Shown: positions 1 through 6,980 of the stretch, piece by piece
Numbering within the stretch: the first letter of the stretch is position 1
How the letters are laid out: each line of letters opens with the position of its first letter
NCBI GenBank assembly: GCA_003483645.1
Contig: DMYM01000463.1
Coordinates: 5,739 to 18,082, forward strand
Source: Verrucomicrobiales bacterium
GTDB taxonomy: Bacteria > Verrucomicrobiota > Verrucomicrobiia > Verrucomicrobiales > Akkermansiaceae
Direction: 5' to 3'
Length of the DNA: 12,344 bases
Position numbers and translations under genes: made by a program
The notes under the pieces: generated by a model
What the model was told of the DNA's origin: nothing
The model's input: the letters and a program-made list of their open reading frames with translations, nothing else
Databases searched by the model: none

Positions 1-1449
1 GACGTCCGTTCCTTCAGCGTCAAACCGGGCGCCAAGGTCAAACTGACCTTGAGGAATCCAGATGACCTGCCTCACAACCTCATCATCTGCACACCCGGCA
101 AGTCCAAGGACGGGGACAGGGGAAAGGAGGTCATTGACGCGGTAATCAAGCTGGGAGCCAAGGGCGTGGAAATGAACTGGGAGCCCAAGGGCCACCCACG
201 CATCCTGCACAGCTCCGGCATGGTGCAGCCAAAGAAGGAATCCGTGATCTGGTTCAAGGCTCCGAAAAAGGAGGGCAACTACCCCTACATCTGCACCTTC
301 CCCGGCCACTTCGAACTCATGAACGGCATGATGGCGGTCTCCAAGCTGGCCAATCCCGTCACTAACCTGACCTACAGTTTCTACCACGGCAGCTGGGACA
401 CGCTCCCCGATTTCTCCAAGCTGGAGCCTAAGAAGACCGGAACCCTCGCCAACGGGCTCTTCGACCTGACTCCCCGCGACCGGAGTGAGGGGTTCGGGTT
501 CGTCTTCACCGGGGACATCGAGTGCCCCAAGGATGGAACCTACACCTTTGAAATCGCCTCCGATGACGGCTCCCGGCTCTACCTCGATGGTAAGATGGTG
601 GTCAATAACGACGGTATCCATGCCCACAAGGGCGCCAGTGGCAAGGTCAAGCTCACGGCGGGCAGACACAAGATCGAGGTCCGCTACTTTGAGAAGGGCG
701 GACAGGAGAGTCTCTATGTCAGCTGGGCAGGACCAGGGGTGAAGAAGCAGCCGCTCTCCCGCGGAGCTCCCGCCGGAGGCGGTGGCGGCGCAACCGGCAT
801 TCCGATCGTGGCAGAGGAGGGCGAGGCCGCCATCTACCGCAACTTCATCGCCGATGCCGGGCCCCGCGCCATCGGGGTCGGTTATGACGAGGCGGTGAAC
901 CTCACCTTCGATGCCAACAACATGCGTCTCGCCCAGATCTGGCAGGGCGACTTCATGGATGGCGCCCGCCACTGGAACGGCCGGGGGCAGGGCTTCCAAC
1001 CCCCGGCAGGTGAAGCTGTCATCAAATTGCCGGCAGGTGTCGCCTTCGCCACCCTCAGCTCCCCGGGCTCCCCCTGGCCCAAGGCCGAGCCCCGCACCAA
1101 GGACCTGCGCTTCCGGGGCTATCGGCTGGGCAAGCAGCAACATCCCACCTTCAGCTACGAGCGTGGGAGCGTCTCGATCGAGGACACCCCGGCGCCCGTG
1201 CCGGGGGACGACGCCAACCACCTGAAACGCACCCTCAAGTTCTCCGGCTCCAAGGCCCCGGACAACCTCTACTTTCGAGCCGCTTCCGGCGACATCGCTG
1301 CCCAGGACGGGGGATTCCTCGTCAATGACGAGCTCCTCATCACCGTCACGGGAGGCAAGGCAGCCATCCAGGGTGACGAGCTGCGCGTGCCCGTGGCATT
1401 CAGGAACGGCTCCGCCCAAATTGAGGTCACCTACCAATGGGCCGAGTAA
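1..1449 (+). CDS. Secreted azurin-like cupredoxin fused to PA14 domain (5' partial)
   Basis: The reading frame is open from the first base, so the gene starts before the window; 482 residues are visible, numbered here from the window edge. Residues 1-117 are an azurin-type blue-copper domain. They carry the full type-1 copper ligand set: His25 in PHNL, then Cys98, His103 and Met107 in CTFPGHFELM, with the same spacing as azurin C112/H117/M121. Residues about 121-253 are a PA14 domain with the characteristic SDDGSRLYLDG stretch, commonly a carbohydrate or ligand-binding beta-barrel. A glycine-rich linker (about 259-266) leads to a C-terminal region (about 268-482) resembling an accessory domain of large secreted oxidoreductase-like proteins in Planctomycetes and Verrucomicrobia; I recall the pattern but cannot name it with certainty. 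No CxxCH haem motif is visible. The propeller gene follows after 44 bases, so the two are probably co-transcribed. The most likely role is periplasmic or extracellular electron transfer or substrate binding. The missing N-terminus may hold more domains. Confidence 0.88.
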   Translation, partial: DVRSFSVKPGAKVKLTLRNPDDLPHNLIICTPGKSKDGDRGKEVIDAVIKLGAKGVEMNWEPKGHPRILHSSGMVQPKKESVIWFKAPKKEGNYPYICTFPGHFELMNGMMAVSKLANPVTNLTYSFYHGSWDTLPDFSKLEPKKTGTLANGLFDLTPRDRSEGFGFVFTGDIECPKDGTYTFEIASDDGSRLYLDGKMVVNNDGIHAHKGASGKVKLTAGRHKIEVRYFEKGGQESLYVSWAGPGVKKQPLSRGAPAGGGGGATGIPIVAEEGEAAIYRNFIADAGPRAIGVGYDEAVNLTFDANNMRLAQIWQGDFMDGARHWNGRGQGFQPPAGEAVIKLPAGVAFATLSSPGSPWPKAEPRTKDLRFRGYRLGKQQHPTFSYERGSVSIEDTPAPVPGDDANHLKRTLKFSGSKAPDNLYFRAASGDIAAQDGGFLVNDELLITVTGGKAAIQGDELRVPVAFRNGSAQIEVTYQWAE

Positions 1450-1478
1450 GAACCCCCCTCCGAATCAACATATTTACC

Positions 1479-1485
1479 AAGGAAA
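1479..1485 (+). promoter_or_regulatory. Ribosome binding site deciding the propeller gene start
   Basis: The AAGGAAA stretch lies eight bases before ATG 1494. It supports this start over the upstream in-frame ATG at 1437, which lies inside the preceding gene and would place 19 extra polar residues before the signal peptide. Confidence 0.6.
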
Positions 1486-1493
1486 GCTTTCCC

Positions 1494-2978
1494 ATGAAAA
1501 CACTGACCGCTTCAACCCAACCCAACACCATGCGTGCCTGTTTCACTTCCCTGCTGGCCGTTGCCTCCCTCGCCTCCGCCGCCCCCAGCATGGAGGACTT
1601 CTACCAGCGCGAGGAAATCCCGCTCCCTGAGGGAGAAGTCATGGAGGGGGCGTCCATCGCCATCATTGACAACAAGAAAGTCGCCCTCGGAACCCGCCGC
1701 GGCGACGTCTGGATCTGCGACGGAGCCTTCGGGGACGATCTCAGCAAGGTCACCTGGAGCAAGTTCGCCAGCGGACTGCACGAGCCCCTCGGGATGTCCC
1801 ACCGGGATGGCTGGTTCACCTTCACCCAGCGCCCTGACGTCTCCCGGATGCGAGACAGCAACGGCGACGGGCGTGCAGATTACTTCGAGACCATCGCGGC
1901 CCCCTGGGGCATCAGCGGGGACTATCACGAGTACGCCTTCGGAACCCCTCCGGACAAGGAGGGCAATGTCTGGGTGGTCCTCTGCCTGACGGGATCCTTT
2001 AATGCCAATTCGCCATGGCGCGGCTGGTGCTTCCGCGTCACCCCCGATGGCAAGTCGATCCCCACCTGCTCCGGGATCCGTTCTCCCGGTGGAATTGGTT
2101 TCAACATGGAGGGTGACGTCTTCTACTGTGACAACCAGGGAACCTGGAACGGCTCCTCCTCCCTCAAGCGCCTCAAGCCGGGCGGGTTCGTGGGGAATCC
2201 CAATGGCAACAAGTTCTGGGAGCAGGCCCCCAACATGGGCCCGAAGCCCGTTGACCCCAAGAGTGGCTCGCGGATCGAAATCGAGCGCAAGCGTATCCCC
2301 CAGCTCATTCCACCCGCAGTCTGGCTGCCTCACGGCAAGCTGGGCCAGTCGCCCACCGGTATCATCCCGGACCACACCAAGGGCGCCTTCGGCCCGTTCG
2401 CCGGACAGGTTCTCGTCGGCGAGCAGACCCACTCGCAGGTGCAGCGGGTCTTCCTGGAGAAGATCAACGGGGTCTACCAGGGCGCGGCCTTCCCTTTCCT
2501 GGGAGGCTATCGCTCGGGCATCGTGCCCCTGCGCCTGGCTGATGACGGATCCCTTTTCGTGGGGACCACCAACCGCGGGTGGGGTGCTCGCGGGGGCCTT
2601 CCCTTCAGCTTCGAGCGCACCCGATGGACCGGCAAGACTCCCTTCGAGGTCCACGAGATGAGAATCACCAAGGAAGGTTTCGAGTTGACCTTCACCGAGG
2701 AAATCGATCCCAAGACCGCGGGCGACAAAGCAAGCTACTCGATGGCCTCCTGGACCTACGTCTACCAGAGTGGATACGGCAGTCCCGAGGTGGACAAGAC
2801 CGCCCAGACCATTGAGACCGTCACGGTGGGAGCCGACAGGAAGTCCGTGCGCCTCAAGGTGGCCAACCGCCAGGCCGGCCACTGCCACCATCTCAAGTCC
2901 TCCGGGGTCCGCAGCAAGGCCGGAGGCGAGCTCTGGCACCAGGACGCCTACTATACGATCAACGAGTTTCCGAAGTAG
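1494..2978 (+). CDS. Secreted beta-propeller protein, sorbosone/glucose dehydrogenase-like
   Basis: The protein has 494 residues. ATG 1494 was chosen for its ribosome binding site and because it gives a Sec-type signal peptide: a hydrophobic stretch at about residues 15-28 and a likely cleavage near ASA-A at residues 27-30. The mature part has the repeat style of the propeller in 'membrane-bound dehydrogenase' or L-sorbosone-dehydrogenase-like proteins of Planctomycetes and Verrucomicrobia. Examples are RRGDVWICD, SGLHEPLGM, the Asp-rich DSNGDGRADYFET (possible calcium-binding loop), WGISGDYHEYAFG, SPGGIGFN and YCDNQGTWNG. After the propeller comes a C-terminal beta-sandwich-like region (about 385-494) ending in DAYYTINEFPK, also typical of this group. 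There is no CxxCH motif, so any electron acceptor must be separate. The upstream azurin-like protein is an obvious candidate partner, but that is inference. Whether PQQ or any cofactor binds cannot be told from sequence alone. The next gene starts 17 bases downstream. Confidence 0.85.
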   Translation: MKTLTASTQPNTMRACFTSLLAVASLASAAPSMEDFYQREEIPLPEGEVMEGASIAIIDNKKVALGTRRGDVWICDGAFGDDLSKVTWSKFASGLHEPLGMSHRDGWFTFTQRPDVSRMRDSNGDGRADYFETIAAPWGISGDYHEYAFGTPPDKEGNVWVVLCLTGSFNANSPWRGWCFRVTPDGKSIPTCSGIRSPGGIGFNMEGDVFYCDNQGTWNGSSSLKRLKPGGFVGNPNGNKFWEQAPNMGPKPVDPKSGSRIEIERKRIPQLIPPAVWLPHGKLGQSPTGIIPDHTKGAFGPFAGQVLVGEQTHSQVQRVFLEKINGVYQGAAFPFLGGYRSGIVPLRLADDGSLFVGTTNRGWGARGGLPFSFERTRWTGKTPFEVHEMRITKEGFELTFTEEIDPKTAGDKASYSMASWTYVYQSGYGSPEVDKTAQTIETVTVGADRKSVRLKVANRQAGHCHHLKSSGVRSKAGGELWHQDAYYTINEFPK

Positions 2979-2995
2979 GTCGCTTCCCTCATCAC

Positions 2996-3598
2996 ATGGA
3001 GATCAACTTCAGCACCCTGCGCTCCGCGGATTGTTACAAGGTGCTGGCTGGCCTCGTCACGCCGCGTCCGATCGCCTGGGTCACCACCGTCAATGATGCG
3101 GGAGTTGTCAACGCCGCGCCCTTTTCCTTCTTCAACTGCTTCGGCTCCAACCCGCCCATCCTGGCTTTCGCGCCCGGCAACAGGGAACCCGGCCTGCCCA
3201 AGGATACGGCCCGCAATATTCGCAACAGCAGGGAATTCGTGGTGAACATCGCGGACGAGGCCCTCGCGGAGCAGATGGTGGCCACCTCCACCGCCCTCCC
3301 CTACGGTGAATCCGAACTGGAGACCACGGGCCTGTCCGCCGCGGCCTCCACCGCCATCGCGGTGCCTCGTATTGAAGAAGCACCCGTCGCCTTCGAATGT
3401 CGGGAGTGGGCTACCCTTGAAATCGGATCCAATCGCATGGTAGTGGGAACCGTGCATCACGCCCACATCCGCGACGGCCTGCTGGATCCCGAAACGCTGC
3501 GTCTCAACCACGGTCTCTTCCACCCCGTGGGGCGGATGGCGGCCCCGGACTGGTACTGCCGAACCGGGGATCAGTACGAAATTGTGAGACCCGAGTAA
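2996..3598 (+). CDS. Flavin reductase family protein (FMN-binding split barrel)
   Basis: A 200-residue protein of the flavin-reductase-like (DIM6/NTAB) family. These cytoplasmic proteins bind FMN in a split-barrel fold and act as NAD(P)H:flavin oxidoreductases or oxygenase partners. Family hallmarks are TPRPIAWVTT (residues 22-31), the NAAPFSFFNCF stretch (39-49) around the flavin site, and the DTARNIRNSREFVVNI region near residues 64-79. A His-rich segment (TVHHAHIRDG) precedes the conserved C-terminal GRM.APDWYCRTG. The length is normal for the family. ATG 2996 lies 17 bases after the propeller stop; only a weak AGGT-type ribosome binding site is present, so co-translation is possible. No signal peptide is visible, unlike the two upstream proteins, so it is probably not part of the same extracellular process. 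Its substrate is unknown. Confidence 0.88.
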   Translation: MEINFSTLRSADCYKVLAGLVTPRPIAWVTTVNDAGVVNAAPFSFFNCFGSNPPILAFAPGNREPGLPKDTARNIRNSREFVVNIADEALAEQMVATSTALPYGESELETTGLSAAASTAIAVPRIEEAPVAFECREWATLEIGSNRMVVGTVHHAHIRDGLLDPETLRLNHGLFHPVGRMAAPDWYCRTGDQYEIVRPE

Positions 3599-3634
3599 GC
3601 GCCAGCCCGGCTGGATCCCCCAGTCTCCCTGCCC

Positions 3635-4432
3635 ATGACCAAAGATCGAGAAGTCTTCCTTGAAGTCCGGAACCTGCATCAGCGTTTTGGCAGGCACCGG
3701 GTTCTGCGGGGCGTGGACCTCAAGGTCTACCGCGGGGAGACTCTCTGCATCCTCGGAGGCTCGGGTGGTGGCAAGAGCGTTCTCGTCAAGCACCTGTGTG
3801 GCCTCATGCGCCCCTGGAAGGGCTCCGTCACCGTGGAGGGTGAAGACATCACCAACCTTCCCGAACGTGCGCTGGGCGCGGTCCGGCGCAAGGTCAGCAT
3901 GATGTTCCAGGGCGGCGCTCTCTTCGACTCCTTCACGGTGGGGCAAAATATCGCCTTCCCCCTGCGGGAAGCCGGCCTGCGCGATCAGAAGGAGATCGAC
4001 CTCCGCGTCCGCCGCGCACTGAAGATCGTGCGCATGTCCGGCCAGGAAAAGAAAATGCCCGCTGATCTCTCCGGAGGCATGCGCAAGCGGGTGGCCCTCG
4101 CCCGCGCGGTGGTGGAAATGCCCGCCTGCGTGCTCTACGACGAACCGCACGCCGGACTCGATCCCATCACCTCCGATTCCATTGATCATCTCATCAGGGA
4201 TCTCGGAGTAGACCACAAGATCACCAACGTCGTCATCACCCACGAACTGCGCAGCGTTTTCCGTATCGCGGACCGGGTCGCCTTCATGAAGGACGGGGTC
4301 ATTTACTGGAAGGGAACTGCCGACGAACTGGCCGCATCCAGGGACCCGGAACTGGTCAATTTCGTGCAGGGACGGTCGGGAAACCGGGACGGATGGGATC
4401 AGGACACTCCCCGCATTGACACCAGCGGGTAG
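3635..4432 (+). CDS. mlaF: MlaF-like ABC transporter ATP-binding protein
   Basis: A 265-residue ABC ATPase with all core motifs: Walker A GGSGGGKS (41-48), Q-loop Gln92 in MMFQGGALF, signature LSGGM (145-149), Walker B CVLYDE (165-170, catalytic Glu170) and switch His203 in VVITHE. The D-loop region reads DEPHAGLDPI, and the C-terminus (RDPELVNFVQG) matches the MlaF family, which powers phospholipid movement between inner and outer membrane with MlaE and MlaD. The family assignment is firm because an MlaD-type gene follows 17 bases downstream. Normally the MlaE permease gene sits beside these two; here the upstream neighbour is a flavin reductase, so the permease must be elsewhere. ATG 3635 has no clear ribosome binding site. 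In E. coli the proteins work as an inner-membrane MlaFEDB complex; a specific lipid for this homologue is not known. Confidence 0.93.
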   Translation: MTKDREVFLEVRNLHQRFGRHRVLRGVDLKVYRGETLCILGGSGGGKSVLVKHLCGLMRPWKGSVTVEGEDITNLPERALGAVRRKVSMMFQGGALFDSFTVGQNIAFPLREAGLRDQKEIDLRVRRALKIVRMSGQEKKMPADLSGGMRKRVALARAVVEMPACVLYDEPHAGLDPITSDSIDHLIRDLGVDHKITNVVITHELRSVFRIADRVAFMKDGVIYWKGTADELAASRDPELVNFVQGRSGNRDGWDQDTPRIDTSG

Positions 4433-4433
4433 C

Positions 4434-4440
4434 GGGAGGA
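4434..4440 (+). promoter_or_regulatory. Ribosome binding site of mlaD
   Basis: GGGAGGA begins just after the mlaF stop and ends nine bases before ATG 4450. It fixes the mlaD start: the other nearby ATG, at 4443, is out of frame. Confidence 0.7.
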
Positions 4441-4449
4441 ACATGTGGC

Positions 4450-5484
4450 ATGGCCACTACGCCCAAACGCATTGAAACTCTCGTGGGGTTTTTCCTCTTC
4501 GTGGGGTTGGCTCTGCTGGGTGTTCTCATCATGCAGTTCGGCCGCTTTGCTGACCGTTTCCACGGGGTTTACTCCGTCACTGTTTCCTTCAGCGACGCCT
4601 CGGGATTGATCAAGGGCAGCCAGGTCCGCCTGGCCGGTGCGATGGTGGGCCAGGTGGTGGCGGAGCCCACGCTCACCTCCGACGGAAAGATCGAGATCGA
4701 GATCGTCATCCGGAAAGACACCCCCAAGATCGACAGGAACTCCATTTTTCAGATCGGCTCCCTCAGCATTCTCGGCGACAAGGCAATCATGATCACCCCG
4801 CCGGGCACGCCGGGAGAAAAGGCGGGCGAATACATCAAGGACGGCGACTTCCTCCAGGGGGCGGAAGCCGGGGGATTGGAGGCCCTGCAAACCGATGCTG
4901 AACAAATTGCCTCCGATGCAGCGGTCCTCATCTCGCGCGGCAAGACGACGCTCTCGAAGGTTGACAATGCCCTGGATGATCTTCGTTCGGTTTCCGGCCA
5001 GCTCGCCGAAAGTCTCGAGCGCATCAACACCGGCCTGATCACGGATGAAAACATGGCCAAATTCACCAGCGCTCTCGACAGCCTGGAAGGCGCTGCCGGC
5101 AACATCAAGGAAGCCAGCCTGGACATCAAGCCGCTCCTCGCCGACGCCCAGGATGCCATCCGGGACTTCGATCAGGCTGCCAAGGCGGCCGAGGGGACTT
5201 TTTCCCAGGCGTCCTCCGAGATCAGCAAGCTCGGGCCAGCCCTGCAAAAGGTGCCCCGCACAGTGGAGTCCCTCTCGAAAGTGGCGGACGAGGCCAGGGG
5301 CGCCCTCCAGAGCGTCAAGGGCAGTGAAGGCCTCCTCGGTTCCCTCGCTTACGACCGCGACATGAAGGGCGACGCGAAGACCTTCATGCGCAACCTCCGT
5401 CACTATGGCATCCTGCGCTACAAGGATGCCGAGACCACCGACGAACGCGATCCGCGCGACCGCTTTCGCGGGCGACGGAGGTAG
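4450..5484 (+). CDS. mlaD: MlaD family MCE-domain lipid-transport protein
   Basis: The protein has 344 residues. An N-terminal membrane anchor (about 11-29, LVGFFLFVGLALLGVLIMQF) is followed by one MCE/MlaD domain (about 41-118), including VSFSDASGLIKGSQVRLAG, VGQVV and LGDKAIMITP. MCE domains form hexameric rings that bind and pass lipids across the periplasm. The C-terminal part (about 140-320) is long, Ala/Ser/Asp-rich and predicted helical; it probably forms a bundle or tunnel extension, as in longer MCE proteins. It is much longer than the E. coli MlaD tail (about 183 residues in total there). The protein ends in a charged tail (DPRDRFRGRRR). It directly follows the ATPase gene and should act with it at the inner membrane, facing the periplasm. 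No MlaE, MlaB or MlaC gene is present in the window. Confidence 0.92.
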   Translation: MATTPKRIETLVGFFLFVGLALLGVLIMQFGRFADRFHGVYSVTVSFSDASGLIKGSQVRLAGAMVGQVVAEPTLTSDGKIEIEIVIRKDTPKIDRNSIFQIGSLSILGDKAIMITPPGTPGEKAGEYIKDGDFLQGAEAGGLEALQTDAEQIASDAAVLISRGKTTLSKVDNALDDLRSVSGQLAESLERINTGLITDENMAKFTSALDSLEGAAGNIKEASLDIKPLLADAQDAIRDFDQAAKAAEGTFSQASSEISKLGPALQKVPRTVESLSKVADEARGALQSVKGSEGLLGSLAYDRDMKGDAKTFMRNLRHYGILRYKDAETTDERDPRDRFRGRRR

Positions 5485-5516
5485 CATTGCGAGGCGGCCA
5501 CGGCTCCCGGCGCCGT

Positions 5517-6980
5517 CTATGGACAAGACTGTTGGTGGCGGGCTGGATCGTGTTTGCCCGGCCCGAGGGCGAGCCGGAGTCCTTCGGCCTTCTGCAGGGT
5601 TTCCTCGTATTCCATCTCCGGATCGGAGTCGGCCACGATTCCCGCTCCCACCCCGTAGGTTAGCCGTGGACCCTCCCGGTCAAGGGTTCGAATCGCGATG
5701 TTGAACTGGCTCTCCCCGTTGAATCCGAGATAGCCGATTGCCCCGGTGTAGAGCCCACGCGGCACCGTCTCCAGCTCTGCAATTACTTCCATGGCCCGCT
5801 TCTTGGGTGCGCCCGTGATGCTTCCGCCCGGGAAACAGGCCTGCAGGACATCGAGCTGATCCGCATCTTCCCGGAGCTGGCCAGTCACGGTGGAGGCCAG
5901 ATGATGCACCTGTTCAAGGCGTTCATGCTTAAGCATCTCAGTCACCTTGACGCTCCCGAATTCACACACCCGGCCCAGGTCATTGCGTTCCAGGTCAGTG
6001 ATCATGACCAGCTCCGCAATTTCCTTCTCCGAGGTCTGCAGCTCATAGGCTGACCGGCTGTCCAGCTCCGGATCTGCAAAGCGCGGCCGCGTGCCCTTGA
6101 TGGGGCGGGTCTCTATCGAGCGCCCGTGCATGCGCAGGAAGGTCTCCGGCGAAGAGGAAAGAATCTCGCGTTCGCCATGCTGCAGATAGGCTGCCATTGG
6201 TGCTGGCGAGACGGAGCGTAACCGATCATAGAGGGCAAAAAGCGGCGACCGCGAGGACAGGGTGGTGTGGAATTGCTGGGAGAGGTTCACCTGGTAGATG
6301 TCACCACTCGCAATATAGTCCTGCGCAGCCCGGACCCCCGCCACAAACTCCTCACGGGTAAAGTTGCTTGCCCATTCCGCGGAGATTTCCCCCGCTGGCG
6401 GCGGAGTGGGCTGGAGATCGTCGCGAAGCGAGCCTACCTCGAACCATTGCCCGGCAGCATGGCTGAAAACGAGAAGGTCGTCGTAGAGCCCGAAGCGAAA
6501 TTCGCCCTGATAAGTGATCCAGCCGCACGCTGCTCCAAGGGGAAATCCGCAGTCGGGGCGATTCACTTCGCGCGCGCGCAGTTCCTCCCGCAACTCACCG
6601 AGGTCGTCGGTCGTGCCCACGAGCTCCCGTGCCGGCCGCGCCGCAATGATGGAAAGCGCCTGGGGACAGGCATGATTGCCCGCACTGTCGAAGAAGGCCA
6701 GACCGGGCAAATGGCGCAGTGCAGCAGCTACCTCGGCAGGGCCGAGGGCAAGATCGACGGGCCGGAATCCCGGCACTGGACGAAGACTGCGCGGCAAGAC
6801 CCGGGAGTGATACTGTGGATAGCGGCCCCTTGCAAACTCCCCCGTGATGAGATGTTCGTTTCCCCTCAGCAGGCCGTCCGGGCCCCTTAAAACAGGGCAA
6901 CAGCGGCCACAAACCTCCAGAAGGGCGCCATTGACGGCCCACTCCTCCCCCGCTAGGTTCCCGGTCCCGTGTCGTCCCAT
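5517..6980 (-). CDS. pabB: Aminodeoxychorismate synthase component I (PabB)
   Basis: Converts chorismate plus ammonia (from a PabA glutaminase) to 4-amino-4-deoxychorismate for folate synthesis in the cytoplasm. Numbered from ATG 6980 (487 residues), the N-terminal domain spans about 62-190 and the chorismate-binding domain about 205-470. Key motifs are PIKGT (293-297), whose lysine distinguishes PabB from the PIAGT of anthranilate synthase TrpE; the DLERNDLGRVC block (329-339); FPGGSITGAPKKRAMEVI (383-400); and GAGIVADSDPEMEYEET (445-461). No fused PabA or PabC domain is present. The start is uncertain. ATG 6980 overlaps the divergent gene's start by 12 bases and adds 61 residues not typical of the family. 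In-frame TTG 6795-6797 gives about 426 residues beginning at the expected family region. E. coli PabB is about 453 residues. The 3' end converges with mlaD across 32 bases. A PabA partner gene is not in the window. Confidence 0.93.
   Translation of the reverse strand: MGRHGTGNLAGEEWAVNGALLEVCGRCCPVLRGPDGLLRGNEHLITGEFARGRYPQYHSRVLPRSLRPVPGFRPVDLALGPAEVAAALRHLPGLAFFDSAGNHACPQALSIIAARPARELVGTTDDLGELREELRAREVNRPDCGFPLGAACGWITYQGEFRFGLYDDLLVFSHAAGQWFEVGSLRDDLQPTPPPAGEISAEWASNFTREEFVAGVRAAQDYIASGDIYQVNLSQQFHTTLSSRSPLFALYDRLRSVSPAPMAAYLQHGEREILSSSPETFLRMHGRSIETRPIKGTRPRFADPELDSRSAYELQTSEKEIAELVMITDLERNDLGRVCEFGSVKVTEMLKHERLEQVHHLASTVTGQLREDADQLDVLQACFPGGSITGAPKKRAMEVIAELETVPRGLYTGAIGYLGFNGESQFNIAIRTLDREGPRLTYGVGAGIVADSDPEMEYEETLQKAEGLRLALGPGKHDPARHQQSCP
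6931..6959 (+). promoter_or_regulatory. Possible sigma-70-type promoter for the TPR gene
   Basis: TTGACG (6931-6936) and TAGGTT (6954-6959) are separated by 17 bases, matching five and three of six consensus positions. A start of transcription near 6966 would make the GTG 6969 message almost leaderless, which fits the lack of a ribosome binding site. A match of this quality can arise by chance in a region of this size, so it is only a candidate. Confidence 0.25.

Noticed and set aside
49..51. TTG 49 as the start of the azurin-PA14 gene
   Set aside because: The frame is open to base 1 and the preceding 16 residues continue the cupredoxin fold, so the gene is truncated by the window edge.
1512..2939. 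475-codon open frame on the minus strand opposite the propeller gene
   Set aside because: Gly/Val/Asp-rich translation without domains, the mirror of a GC-rich gene with a clear family match on the plus strand.
3602..3614. CCAGC/GCTGG hairpin after the flavin reductase stop
   Set aside because: Five base pairs with a three-base loop and no T-run; common by chance at this GC content.
2951..4444. 497-codon open frame on the minus strand opposite the flavin reductase and mlaF
   Set aside because: It spans two well-supported plus-strand genes and shows no recognisable motif; a product of high third-position GC.
5500..5516. ACGGC/GCCGT hairpin between convergent mlaD and pabB
   Set aside because: Only five base pairs, no T-run on either strand; not enough to call a terminator.
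4399..5526. 375-codon minus-strand frame opposite mlaD
   Set aside because: Covered by a gene with a clear membrane anchor and MCE domain on the plus strand.
6807..6835. Minus-strand TTGCAA-17-TATCAC as a pabB promoter
   Set aside because: Four of six matches in each box are expected by chance in a region of this length; noted only because it sits just before TTG 6797.
6267..6890. 207-codon plus-strand frame opposite pabB
   Set aside because: No domain; it lies across the conserved chorismate-binding and N-terminal regions of pabB.
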